Below, piece by piece: positions 34,105 to 41,146 of a DNA stretch of 64,000 nucleotides (the stretch's first letter is position 1; the number at the start of each line of letters is the position of its first letter). The translations under genes and the position numbers were made by a program. The notes beneath the pieces were generated by a model. It did no database searches. It was not told where the DNA came from and saw only the letters and a program-made list of their open reading frames with translations. This DNA is from Kribbella steppae (GTDB lineage: Bacteria; Actinomycetota; Actinomycetes; Propionibacteriales; Kribbellaceae), in the NCBI RefSeq assembly GCF_004342025.1, contig NZ_SLWN01000002.1:1-64000 (forward strand), given 5' to 3'.

Positions 34105-34219
34105 GAGGTGTTACTCCTTGTATTTCTGCGCCGGAGACAGATGGTGCCCACTCGGCGGGGGTGTTCGGGGGAAGGGATGGGAGGAAGATCCAGCACTACG
34201 GGTGCCGAAAATCCAGCAC

Positions 34220-34414
34220 TCAGAGGCCGAGAAGCTTCTTGGCCTTCTTCACGTGCGACGGCGCGACCTCGACGGTGCCGGACAGGCGACGCTTGCGCTT
34301 GGTCGGCTTCGCCTCGGCGAGGTGACGCTTACCGGTCTGCTCGCGGCGCAGCTTGCCCGAGCCCGTGATCCGGACGCGCTTCTTCATCCCCGAGTGGGTC
34401 TTCATCTTCGGCAT
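34220..34414 (-). CDS. rpmI: 50S ribosomal protein L35
   Basis: A small basic 64-aa ribosomal protein, beginning MPKMKTHSGMKKR and containing GSGKLRREQTGKRHL. Length and sequence are standard. It lies between infC and rplT. The 115-nt gap to rplT contains two direct copies of ATCCAGCACT (about 34178 and 34209) but no obvious terminator. Confidence 0.97.
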   Translation of the reverse strand: MPKMKTHSGMKKRVRITGSGKLRREQTGKRHLAEAKPTKRKRRLSGTVEVAPSHVKKAKKLLGL

Positions 34415-34493
34415 GGCTGTTGTGCTCCTGATTATCTTTCGTTGACTCGATCTTCGGTTGACGGTGCTCCGGCCTCACGACCGGAGCGATTCG

Positions 34494-35183
34494 TCACTCC
34501 GGGTCGAGGTTGTCTGCCGGACCCTTCGGCTTCTTCGTGGAGCCGGCGGCGCGTTCGGCCTCGTGAGCCTGCACCTGCTCGGCGCGCTCGGCGCGCTCCG
34601 CCTCGTGCTCGGCGTCACGCTCGGCCTGCTTCTTCGCCTTCTCGGCCTCCACGTCCACGCGCGCCTCGGACTTCTTCTTGTGCGGTCCGAGCACCATGAT
34701 CATGTTCCGGCCGTCCTGGCGCGGCGAGGACTCGACGAAGCCGAGCTCGCTCACGTCCTCGGCCAGCCGCTGCAGCAGCCGGAAGCCGAGCTCCGGGCGG
34801 GACTGCTCACGTCCGCGGAACATGATGGTGATCTTGACCTTGTCCCCGGCACGCAGGAACCGGACGACGTGACCCTTTTTGGTCTCGTAGTCGTGCGGGT
34901 CGATCTTCGGCCGCAGCTTCATCTCTTTGATGACCGTGTTGGTCTGGTTCCGGCGGGACTCGCGCGCCTTCTGCGCGGTCTCGTACTTGTACTTGCCGAA
35001 ATCCATCAGCTTGCAGACCGGAGGGCGGGCGGTTGCCGCGACCTCGACCAGGTCGAGATCGGCCTCCTGTGCCAGCCGAAGTGCATCTTCGATCCGGACG
35101 ATGCCTACCTGCTCACCGTTCGGTCCGACCAGTCGCACCTCGGGAACGCGGATGCGCTCGTTGACGCGCAGTTCAATGGTGAT
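34494..35183 (-). CDS. infC: Translation initiation factor IF-3, non-canonical start
   Basis: IF-3 binds the 30S subunit and checks the start codon and initiator tRNA. The product has the N domain ([20 protein letters not shown]), the linker and the C domain ([15 protein letters not shown]), plus a charged Glu/Ala/Arg tail of about 55 residues common in actinobacteria. The first standard start codon, GTG at 35138, would cut off the conserved NERIRVPE. The frame continues to ATC at 35183, four bases after a perfect AGGAGG, and ATT at 35177. I annotate the ATC (229 aa), with ATT as alternative. Confidence 0.93.
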   Translation of the reverse strand: MTIELRVNERIRVPEVRLVGPNGEQVGIVRIEDALRLAQEADLDLVEVAATARPPVCKLMDFGKYKYETAQKARESRRNQTNTVIKEMKLRPKIDPHDYETKKGHVVRFLRAGDKVKITIMFRGREQSRPELGFRLLQRLAEDVSELGFVESSPRQDGRNMIMVLGPHKKKSEARVDVEAEKAKKQAERDAEHEAERAERAEQVQAHEAERAAGSTKKPKGPADNLDPE

Positions 35184-35501
35184 GGGTCCTCCTGGGTTGT
35201 GCTCGTTTTCGTGCCACCTCGCGTCCGCCGCGGACCTCCGGGAATGACAAAGGCCCTCGTGCGATCACACGAAGGCCCAATTCCCAGATCGACGGCGCTC
35301 CAACCCTTGCGGGAGGTACGCCGTACGATCGCCGAGACACCCGGAAGGCTTCCGGAATCTCAGCGTGACCGGGACCCGCCGACTGTGCATCGACTGGGTG
35401 GGAGGTGGCCCTCCGCTTAGACCAGAACCGTTGGCGTCCCTCGAGTATTCCTCTCAGGGGGCACCACCGGACCAGGTCGGTCGCCGTGTAAGAGTAGCAG
35501 C
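35184..35501. other. infC leader and divergent promoter region
   Basis: About 320 bp between infC and the divergent DUF1844 gene. It contains the attenuator-like hairpin (listed separately) and several short GC-rich dyads (for example near 35340-35360, CCGGAAGGCTTCCGG). No gene is supported. A long, structured leader fits post-transcriptional control of the infC operon. Confidence 0.55.
35251..35278 (-). terminator. Attenuator-like hairpin in the infC leader
   Basis: On the minus strand an 11-bp stem (GGGCCTTCGTG / CACGAGGGCCT, including two G-T pairs) with a TGATCG loop is followed by TTTGTCATT. It looks like an intrinsic terminator 60-70 nt upstream of the infC start, so it could act as an attenuator of the operon. 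Confidence 0.6.
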
Positions 35502-35900
35502 ATGACCGACGAACTCTCCACTTCGCAGTCCGAGCCCACCGCCAACCGGCCGGACCCGATGTCCACGGTGTCCCGCGACATCGCCGACGTACCCAGCGTG
35601 GAGATCATCTCGACCGCGGCACTGCACCTGATGAGCGCGGCCGCGGTCAATCTCGGTCTGGCCGAGGACCTGCCCGAGCACAAGGACCTGGACGAGGCCC
35701 GCTCCCTCATCGACGCCCTGGCCGGCCTCCTCGACGCCTCCGCCGCATCCCTCGGCCACCACCACGCGGCCCCCTTGCGCGACGGCCTCCGCTCCCTCCA
35801 ACTCGCCTTCAAGGAGTCGTCGACGATCCCCGACGAACCCGGCCAGGGCCCGGGCGAGAAGTACACCGGCGCAGTCCACCCCTCCGCCGCCCGGAGGTGA
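35502..35900 (+). CDS. DUF1844 protein
   Basis: A 132-aa cytoplasmic protein of unknown role. The DUF1844 core is residues 28-105, with IADVPSVEIISTAALHLMSAAAVNLGL and DLDEARSLIDALAGLLDA. Homologues are commonly found beside infC in actinobacteria. The tail after 110 is Pro/Gly-rich and probably disordered. No ribosome-binding site precedes the ATG; a TAAGAG hexamer seven bases upstream suggests a leaderless start. Confidence 0.85.
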   Translation: MTDELSTSQSEPTANRPDPMSTVSRDIADVPSVEIISTAALHLMSAAAVNLGLAEDLPEHKDLDEARSLIDALAGLLDASAASLGHHHAAPLRDGLRSLQLAFKESSTIPDEPGQGPGEKYTGAVHPSAARR

Positions 35901-35904
35901 ATCC

Positions 35905-36156
35905 TTAGACCGATTGGGTGTCGGCCGGCGAGTTGCCGGCGGTGGCTGATTCGTCGTCGATCCATTCGAGGAGGTCGCCGGGTTGGCATTCGAGGACTCG
36001 GCACATGGCTTCCAGGGTGCTGAAGCGGACGGCTTTGGCGCGGCCGTTCTTCAGGACCGCGACGTTGGCCGGGGTCAGGCCGATCTTCTCGGCGAACTCG
36101 CCGACGCCCATCTTGCGCTTCGCCAGTTCGACGTCGATGCGCACCACGATGGGCAT
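35905..36156 (-). CDS. Small Cro/CI-type (XRE) helix-turn-helix regulator
   Basis: An 83-aa DNA-binding protein. The helix-turn-helix is MGVGEFAEKIGLTPANVAVLK near residues 16-36, and the family C-terminal helix follows (FSTLEAMCRVLECQPGDLLEW). Its ATG overlaps the stop of the DUF2975 gene by one base (TGATG). HTH proteins of this small type are commonly paired with DUF2975 membrane proteins; the pair may sense a membrane signal. Likely autoregulation is inference. Confidence 0.85.
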   Translation of the reverse strand: MPIVVRIDVELAKRKMGVGEFAEKIGLTPANVAVLKNGRAKAVRFSTLEAMCRVLECQPGDLLEWIDDESATAGNSPADTQSV

Positions 36157-36635
36157 CAGATCACCGCTTCCATGTCGGCGGCCAGCGTGGTCGCCTGCCG
36201 GAGCAGGGCGCGCATGACGACCATGAGCAGCACGAGCACGCCGCCGACCAGAACCATCCCGAACATCAGGATCGGCAGCCCGGGGTCGTTGGCCAGGAAG
36301 CCGAGGTAGAGGAACACACCGAGGAACAGCACCCAGCCGACGCCGAGGGCCCAGATGATCGCGTCGACCCAGGCGAATGCTTCCTCGCTGAAGATCCGGT
36401 CGGAGGCGACCAGGGTGAGCAGCTTCCAGGTGCAGACGATGACGACCTGGATGCAGAGCAGCTCGAGGATCGACCAGATCGTCAGCGGCCAGCGCAGGTA
36501 CGCCATGTCGGGCTCTTCCCGCGCCATGTATGCGAACTGACCCGGCATGCTCATCACCTGCGCCACCACCAGCCCGGCGAACAGCATCACCAGCAGGACC
36601 CGGAGCGGCACGACCACCCGATGCACCAGATTCAT
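36156..36635 (-). CDS. DUF2975 four-helix membrane protein
   Basis: A 159-aa membrane protein with four hydrophobic segments (about residues 10-32, 55-75, 90-115 and 122-145). I start at the ATG at 36635 because the promoter at 36642-36670 predicts transcription start exactly on that A. An ATG at 36656 would lie inside the promoter. Function is unknown; the coupled HTH gene suggests a regulatory unit. Confidence 0.8.
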   Translation of the reverse strand: MNLVHRVVVPLRVLLVMLFAGLVVAQVMSMPGQFAYMAREEPDMAYLRWPLTIWSILELLCIQVVIVCTWKLLTLVASDRIFSEEAFAWVDAIIWALGVGWVLFLGVFLYLGFLANDPGLPILMFGMVLVGGVLVLLMVVMRALLRQATTLAADMEAVI

Positions 36636-36641
36636 GCATCG

Positions 36642-36670
36642 ACTATCGACCGCCATCTATCGAAAGTCAA
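36642..36670 (-). promoter_or_regulatory. Leaderless promoter of the DUF2975/HTH pair
   Basis: TTGACT (36670-36665) and GATAGT (36647-36642) with a 17-bp spacer; the start point falls on the ATG at 36635. The motif TCGATAG occurs twice here, and CTATTGACTTTCGATAG forms an imperfect dyad over the -35 element, a possible site for the small HTH protein. Confidence 0.65.
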
Positions 36671-36676
36671 TAGACG

Positions 36677-37594
36677 CTAGCCTTTGACGGCACCCTCCTC
36701 GACGCCCTTGAAGAAGAACCGTTGCAGTGTCGCGAACACGATCACGATCGGGATGAAGGCGATCATCGTGCCCGCGGCGATGAGCCGGGGGTTGTTGCTG
36801 AAGGTGCCGGACAGGTACTGCAGGCCGACGGTCAACGTGTACTTGTCCGGGTCGGTGAGCACGATCAACGGCCAGAGGAAGTCGTCCCACGCACCGATGA
36901 ACGCGAAGATCGCCACCACGCTGATGGTCCCCCGCACCGACGGCAGGCCGATGTAGACGAACCGCTGCCAGGCGTTCGCGCCGTCCACGATCGCAGCCTG
37001 GTCCACCTCGACCGGCAGCGACCGGAACGCGTTGTACATCAGCAGCACATTCAACGCGCCGATCATGCCCGGCAGCGCCACACCGAACAGCGTGTTCGCC
37101 AACCCGAACTCCCGCACCGTCACGTACTGCGAGATGATCGTGACCTCACCCGGCAGCACCAGCGTGGCCAGGAACAGCCCGAGCACCAGCCGACGCCCGC
37201 GGAACTGCAACCGGGACAACGCGAACCCTGCCAGCGACGCCCCGAGGACGTTGCCGCCGACAACCAGTACGGCGACCACCAGAGAGTTCTTCGCGTAGTC
37301 CCAGACCGGGATCGTGTCGGCCACCGCACCGTAGTGGTCGAACGTCGGCTCGGCCGGCAGCAGCCGCGGGATCCGGGTGTAGATGTCCTCCCCGGATCCC
37401 TTCAGCGACGTGGACAGCTGCCACAGGAACGGCCCGATCGTGATCAGCAGGACGAACACCAGCAGTACGTACCGGACCACCTTCTCGCGCCGCGAGACAG
37501 TGTTGAACCCAAAAGATCCACGCCGGCGATCAGGCGGCGTACCAGGCTGAGTTGGTACGGCGACCGGCCGCGCCGGATCGGTGACGACACTCAT
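36677..37594 (-). CDS. Sugar ABC transporter permease (MalG-like)
   Basis: A 305-aa inner-membrane permease with six hydrophobic helices, of the carbohydrate-uptake 1 (CUT1) family. The EAA loop that contacts the ATPase is visible as VDQAAIVDGANAWQRFVYIGLPSVRG near residue 195. The ATG at 37594 overlaps the stop of the first permease as ATGA; the long frame reaching 38512 is a shadow. No ATPase gene is in this operon, so a shared MsiK-type ATPase encoded elsewhere probably energises it. Confidence 0.92.
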   Translation of the reverse strand: MSVVTDPARPVAVPTQPGTPPDRRRGSFGFNTVSRREKVVRYVLLVFVLLITIGPFLWQLSTSLKGSGEDIYTRIPRLLPAEPTFDHYGAVADTIPVWDYAKNSLVVAVLVVGGNVLGASLAGFALSRLQFRGRRLVLGLFLATLVLPGEVTIISQYVTVREFGLANTLFGVALPGMIGALNVLLMYNAFRSLPVEVDQAAIVDGANAWQRFVYIGLPSVRGTISVVAIFAFIGAWDDFLWPLIVLTDPDKYTLTVGLQYLSGTFSNNPRLIAAGTMIAFIPIVIVFATLQRFFFKGVEEGAVKG

Positions 37595-38469
37595 GCTTCC
37601 GCTCCTCTCCGGTTCAGCCGGGCCAGCACCAGCATGGGTACGACGGTCACGAAGAACAGCACGATCGACAGCGCCGACGCGTACCCGAGGTTGCCCTCGA
37701 AGCCCTGGCTGTATTGCTGGATCAGCATCACGACCGAGTTGTCGCGGCCGCCGGGACCACCCTTGCCGCCGGTCAGGATGAACAGCTCGGAGAAGACCCG
37801 CAGGGCCGACACCGAGATCAGGATCGAGATCAGGATCATCGTCCCGCGGACCCCCGGCACGGTGATGTGCACGAACCGCCGGAACGGCCCGGCCCCGTCG
37901 ACCGCGGCCGCCTCGTGCAGCTCGCGCCCGACGTTCCCGAGGGCGGCCAGGTAGATGATCATGTAGTACCCGAGCCCCTTCCAGATCGTCAGACTGATGG
38001 CGCTGAGCAACAACAGCCACTGGTCGCTGAGGAACGGCAGCGGCCCGGAGATGACGCCGAGCTTCTCGGCCAGGCCGTTGACCAGACCGCGGTCGTCCAG
38101 GATCCACTGCCAGATCAGCGCCACCACCACGGCCGAGGCCACCACCGGGGTGTAGAACGCGGTCCGGAAGAAGGTGATCCCGGGCAGCTTCTTCTCCACC
38201 AGTACGGCGAGCAGCAGCGGCAGGACGGTCAGGAACGGCAGGCAGACGACCATGTAGATGACGCTGTTCAGCAAGGCCCAGCGCAACTGCTCGTCGTGCA
38301 GCAGGGTCTCGAAGTTCTTCAGCCCGACGAATGTGCCGCCGCCCAACGGCTTGGCGTTGGTGAACGACAGGATGACGGTGTTGATCGACGGCCAGAGGTT
38401 GAAGACCAGCAACCACGTGAGTGCTGGAATGACCAGCACCCACGGGGTGAACCAGCGTTGGTAACGCAT
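37591..38469 (-). CDS. Sugar ABC transporter permease (MalF-like)
   Basis: A 292-aa CUT1 permease with six hydrophobic helices. The EAA loop is near residue 185 (ELHEAAAVDGAGPFRRFVHITVPGVRG). The ATG at 38469 overlaps the binding-protein stop by one base (TGATG); a GTG immediately before is possible. It forms the channel together with the MalG-like partner. Confidence 0.92.
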   Translation of the reverse strand: MRYQRWFTPWVLVIPALTWLLVFNLWPSINTVILSFTNAKPLGGGTFVGLKNFETLLHDEQLRWALLNSVIYMVVCLPFLTVLPLLLAVLVEKKLPGITFFRTAFYTPVVASAVVVALIWQWILDDRGLVNGLAEKLGVISGPLPFLSDQWLLLLSAISLTIWKGLGYYMIIYLAALGNVGRELHEAAAVDGAGPFRRFVHITVPGVRGTMILISILISVSALRVFSELFILTGGKGGPGGRDNSVVMLIQQYSQGFEGNLGYASALSIVLFFVTVVPMLVLARLNRRGAEA

Positions 38470-39761
38470 CACTGGGTAAGAAGCTGGTTGGCCTTCGCCA
38501 CCGCTGCGTCAAGAGCCTGCTGGGACGAGATCTTGCCGGAGATCGCGAGTGAGATCTGCTGCCCGATGAAGTCGTTGGTGGCGCCGCTGATCACCGGCGG
38601 CTGCAGCACCTTGGCCTTGGCCAGCGACTCGAAGGCGAGCACCTTCGCGTCACTTTCCGGCGTACCGTCGCTCTTGGAGAAGTACGGGTCGCTCGCGGAC
38701 GCCTTGGTGGACGGGAAGATGTTGACGATCTTGGCGAACGCGGCCTGGTTCTCCGCGTTGGTGACGAACCGGGCCAGTGCGATCGCGGCCGCCTGGTTCT
38801 TGGTCTTGGCCGACACCGACAGGCCCTGCACGTACAGCGGCGGGGTGTCCAGCGCGGGCGACGGGACGACCTTGCCCTTCAGCGACGGGTTGTCCTTGAC
38901 GAAGTCCTGGATCGCGTTGCCGCCGCCGGTGGTCCAGGCGACCTTGCTCTGGGTGAAGAGCTTGGAATTGCCCAGGTACTCCTGGGTCAGGATGTCGCGC
39001 GGCAGGTAGCCGGCCTTGTACGCGTCGCGGTACTTGTCCAGCAGCGCGGCGGCCTCGGGAGTGTTGAAGACGAACTTCTTGCCGTCGTCGGACAGGATCT
39101 TCACGCCGGCGTTGGTGAAGTCACCGATACCGGGCAGCCGGCTCATCAGGTACTCCTTGCCGGCGGTCTTGTCGTGCATCACCTTGGCGGCCGCGAGCAG
39201 CTCGTCGAAGGTCTTCGGCGGGTTCTTCACATCCAGGCCGGCCGCGGCGAACTTGTCGGAGTTCCAGTAGTCGATGTCGGTGTTCAGGTACCACGGATAG
39301 CCGAAGGTGCCATTGAGGCCCTGGTACTGGTACGCCTGCACACCGCCCTCGACGTACTCCTCGTTGATCTTCGGGTCCGCGGCGCCGACGTCGAGCAGCA
39401 TGCTCTGCTTGGCCAGCGAGAGGGCGAAGTCCGGCGGCAGGTTCGTCACGTCGGGCAGCTGACCGGCCGAGGCCTGGCTCAGCACCTTCTTGTCGTAGCC
39501 GTCGCCGGGCTGGTCCAGCCAGGTCACCTTGGTGCCCGGGTACTTCGCCTCGAAGGCCTTGATGACGCCCTCGACGTACGAGGTGAACTTCGGCTTCAGC
39601 GCCCAGGTCTGGAAGCTGACCTCACCGGTCACGGCTGCGTTCGCATCGACGGTCGGCGTGGCGCCGCTGCCAGAATCCTCGGTCGAACCGAGGCCGCAAC
39701 CAGCAAGGGTGAGAGCCGCGGCGGCCAGAGCTGCCACCGCTGCCGGACGACGTCTACGCAT
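38469..39761 (-). CDS. Sugar-binding lipoprotein of an ABC transporter
   Basis: A 430-aa family-1 extracellular solute-binding protein. The signal peptide ends in the lipobox LAGC at residues 19-22, giving a lipid-anchored cysteine, and is followed by a Ser/Gly/Thr linker. Aromatic residues such as GYPWYLNTDIDYWN near 165 fit sugar binding. It is the first gene of the transporter operon, preceded by a LacI-type operator; the substrate is probably the oligosaccharide cut by the GH-A enzyme at 41147. Confidence 0.92.
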   Translation of the reverse strand: MRRRRPAAVAALAAAALTLAGCGLGSTEDSGSGATPTVDANAAVTGEVSFQTWALKPKFTSYVEGVIKAFEAKYPGTKVTWLDQPGDGYDKKVLSQASAGQLPDVTNLPPDFALSLAKQSMLLDVGAADPKINEEYVEGGVQAYQYQGLNGTFGYPWYLNTDIDYWNSDKFAAAGLDVKNPPKTFDELLAAAKVMHDKTAGKEYLMSRLPGIGDFTNAGVKILSDDGKKFVFNTPEAAALLDKYRDAYKAGYLPRDILTQEYLGNSKLFTQSKVAWTTGGGNAIQDFVKDNPSLKGKVVPSPALDTPPLYVQGLSVSAKTKNQAAAIALARFVTNAENQAAFAKIVNIFPSTKASASDPYFSKSDGTPESDAKVLAFESLAKAKVLQPPVISGATNDFIGQQISLAISGKISSQQALDAAVAKANQLLTQ

Positions 39762-39778
39762 GGAAATCTCCTGGGTTG

Positions 39779-39792
39779 ATAAACCGGTATAG
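39779..39792. promoter_or_regulatory. LacI-type operator before the transporter operon
   Basis: The imperfect dyad ATAAACCGGTATAG lies 17 bp before the binding-protein ATG. It shares 11 of 13 positions (TAAACCG-x-T-x-TAG) with the operator-like site before the glycosidase gene, suggesting one LacI regulon. Confidence 0.65.
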
Positions 39793-39833
39793 CTCCTGCA
39801 CTATCCGGGATCGTAGAATCCGCTGTCAAGGGA

Positions 39834-39999
39834 AGAGGGTGTATGGGAACTCTGCGCCGGGGCGAGCAGGCGCTCGGCGGAGTGCAGCGCAAGGCCGAGG
39901 ACAAGGCTCGGAGTGGGTTTCTCCGTGCCTTGTCCTCCAACGCGGCGCTGTGCCCGCCGAGCGCCGCGCAGTAGGCGCAGAGTTCCCATACACCCTCTG
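39834..39999. mobile_element. MITE-like 166-bp palindromic element
   Basis: Terminal arms at 39834-39858 and 39974-39998 are a perfect 25-bp inverted repeat (AGAGGGTGTATGGGAACTCT and five more). Further paired blocks lie inside: GGCGCTCGGCGG (12 bp), GAGGACAAGGC (11 bp) and CGGAG (5 bp), so almost the whole element folds on itself. AAGGGA flanks it on both sides (39828-39833 and 40000-40005), a likely target duplication. It sits in the leader of the lacI gene. No transposase is encoded. Confidence 0.7.
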
Positions 40000-40012
40000 A
40001 AGGGAGGTACCA

Positions 40013-41029
40013 GTGGCGAGACCGACGATCGCCGACATCGCGAACCGGGCCGGTGTGTCCAAGGGCGCGGTGTCGTTCGCGCTGAACGGGCGGCCCGGGG
40101 TCAGCGACGCGACCCGGGAGCGGATCCTGCGGATCGCCGAGCAGATGAGCTGGCGGCCGCACAGTGCCGCCCGCGCGCTCGGCGCGTCCCGGGTCGACTC
40201 GGTCGGGATGGTGATCGCCCGGCCGGCCCGCACCCTCGGCGTGGAGCCGTTCTTCGCCCACCTGCTGTCCGGCGTGCAGTCCGGGCTGTCCGCGGAGTCG
40301 ATCTCGCTGCAACTGCTGATCGTCGAGGACTCCGCGGCCGAGATCGAGGTGTACCGCCGGTGGACCTCGGAGCACCGGGTCGACGGCGTGATCCTGGTCG
40401 ACCTGACCGTCAAGGACCCGCGGGTCGACGAGCTGAAGGCGCTCGAGCTGCCGGCCGTGGTGATCGGCGGCCGCGGCGGTAAGGGCGCACTGCCCTCGGT
40501 CTGGGCCGACGACCGTGAGGCGATGCTGTCGATCGTGGAGTACCTGGCCGCCCTGGGTCACCGCCGGATCGCCCACGTCGCTGGTACGCCGAACTTCCAG
40601 CACACCCAGCGCCGGATCCGGGCACTCCGCGACGCCGCTCCCCGGCTGGGCCTCGCTGACTCGCCGTCGCTGACGACCGACTTCAGCGACGCGGAGGGGG
40701 CCGCGATCACGCGCAAACTGCTGTCGCAGTCGCAGCGTCCGACCGCGATCGTGTACGACAGCGACGTGATGGCGGTGGCCGGGCTCGGGGTCGCGATGGA
40801 GATGGGCGTCTCGGTGCCGGGCGACCTGTCGATCGTTGCCTTCGACGACTCGATCCTGACCCAGCTGATGCACCCGGCACTGACCGCGCTGTCCCGCGAC
40901 ACCTTCGACTTCGGCCGCCAGGCCGCCGAGGTGCTGCTCGAGGTCATCGCCGACCCCACCCAGATCATCAACCGCCGCACCCCCGACCCGGTCCTCACCG
41001 TCCGCGAGTCCACCGCACCCCCCGCCTGA
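40013..41029 (+). CDS. LacI-family transcription regulator
   Basis: A 338-aa repressor. The helix-turn-helix TIADIANRAGVSKGAVSFALNG is at residues 4-25, followed by the hinge and a periplasmic-binding-like sugar-sensing domain (about 60-335, with VDGVILVDLTV, VAGTPNFQHTQRR and DLSIVAFDDS). GTG start at 40013 behind AGGGAGG. It lies between the divergent transporter operon and the glycosidase gene, both with similar operator-like sites. Its own leader holds the 166-bp palindrome. Confidence 0.92.
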   Translation: MARPTIADIANRAGVSKGAVSFALNGRPGVSDATRERILRIAEQMSWRPHSAARALGASRVDSVGMVIARPARTLGVEPFFAHLLSGVQSGLSAESISLQLLIVEDSAAEIEVYRRWTSEHRVDGVILVDLTVKDPRVDELKALELPAVVIGGRGGKGALPSVWADDREAMLSIVEYLAALGHRRIAHVAGTPNFQHTQRRIRALRDAAPRLGLADSPSLTTDFSDAEGAAITRKLLSQSQRPTAIVYDSDVMAVAGLGVAMEMGVSVPGDLSIVAFDDSILTQLMHPALTALSRDTFDFGRQAAEVLLEVIADPTQIINRRTPDPVLTVRESTAPPA

Positions 41030-41049
41030 GGGGTTGCCCACTCAGCTGG

Positions 41050-41086
41050 GGGGGTTGCCCACTGAGAATCTCGGTGGGCAACCCCC
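41050..41086 (+). terminator. Strong hairpin after the lacI gene
   Basis: The perfect 13-bp arms GGGGGTTGCCCAC / GTGGGCAACCCCC extend inward through a T-G pair and GAG/CTC to an AAT loop (17 bp in all). A second copy of GGGGTTGCCCACT precedes it at about 41034. It ends 21 nt after the lacI stop and before the glycosidase operator; no U-run. Confidence 0.7.
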
Positions 41087-41122
41087 GCTCCGAGGGGGCA
41101 GCCGCAGAAGTTGCCCGGATTC

Positions 41123-41136
41123 CTAAACCGTTTTAG
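41123..41136. promoter_or_regulatory. LacI-type operator before the glycosidase gene
   Basis: CTAAACCGTTTTAG is a near-perfect dyad centred on CG (12 of 14 symmetric), the classic LacI/GalR-family half-site arrangement, 10 bp before the ATG at 41147. Confidence 0.7.
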
Positions 41137-41146
41137 CATCGTCGGC

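Noticed and set aside
36677..38512. 611-aa fused permease frame
   Set aside because: The first half is an out-of-frame reading of the MalF-like gene; the real MalG-like gene starts at 37594 with an ATGA overlap.
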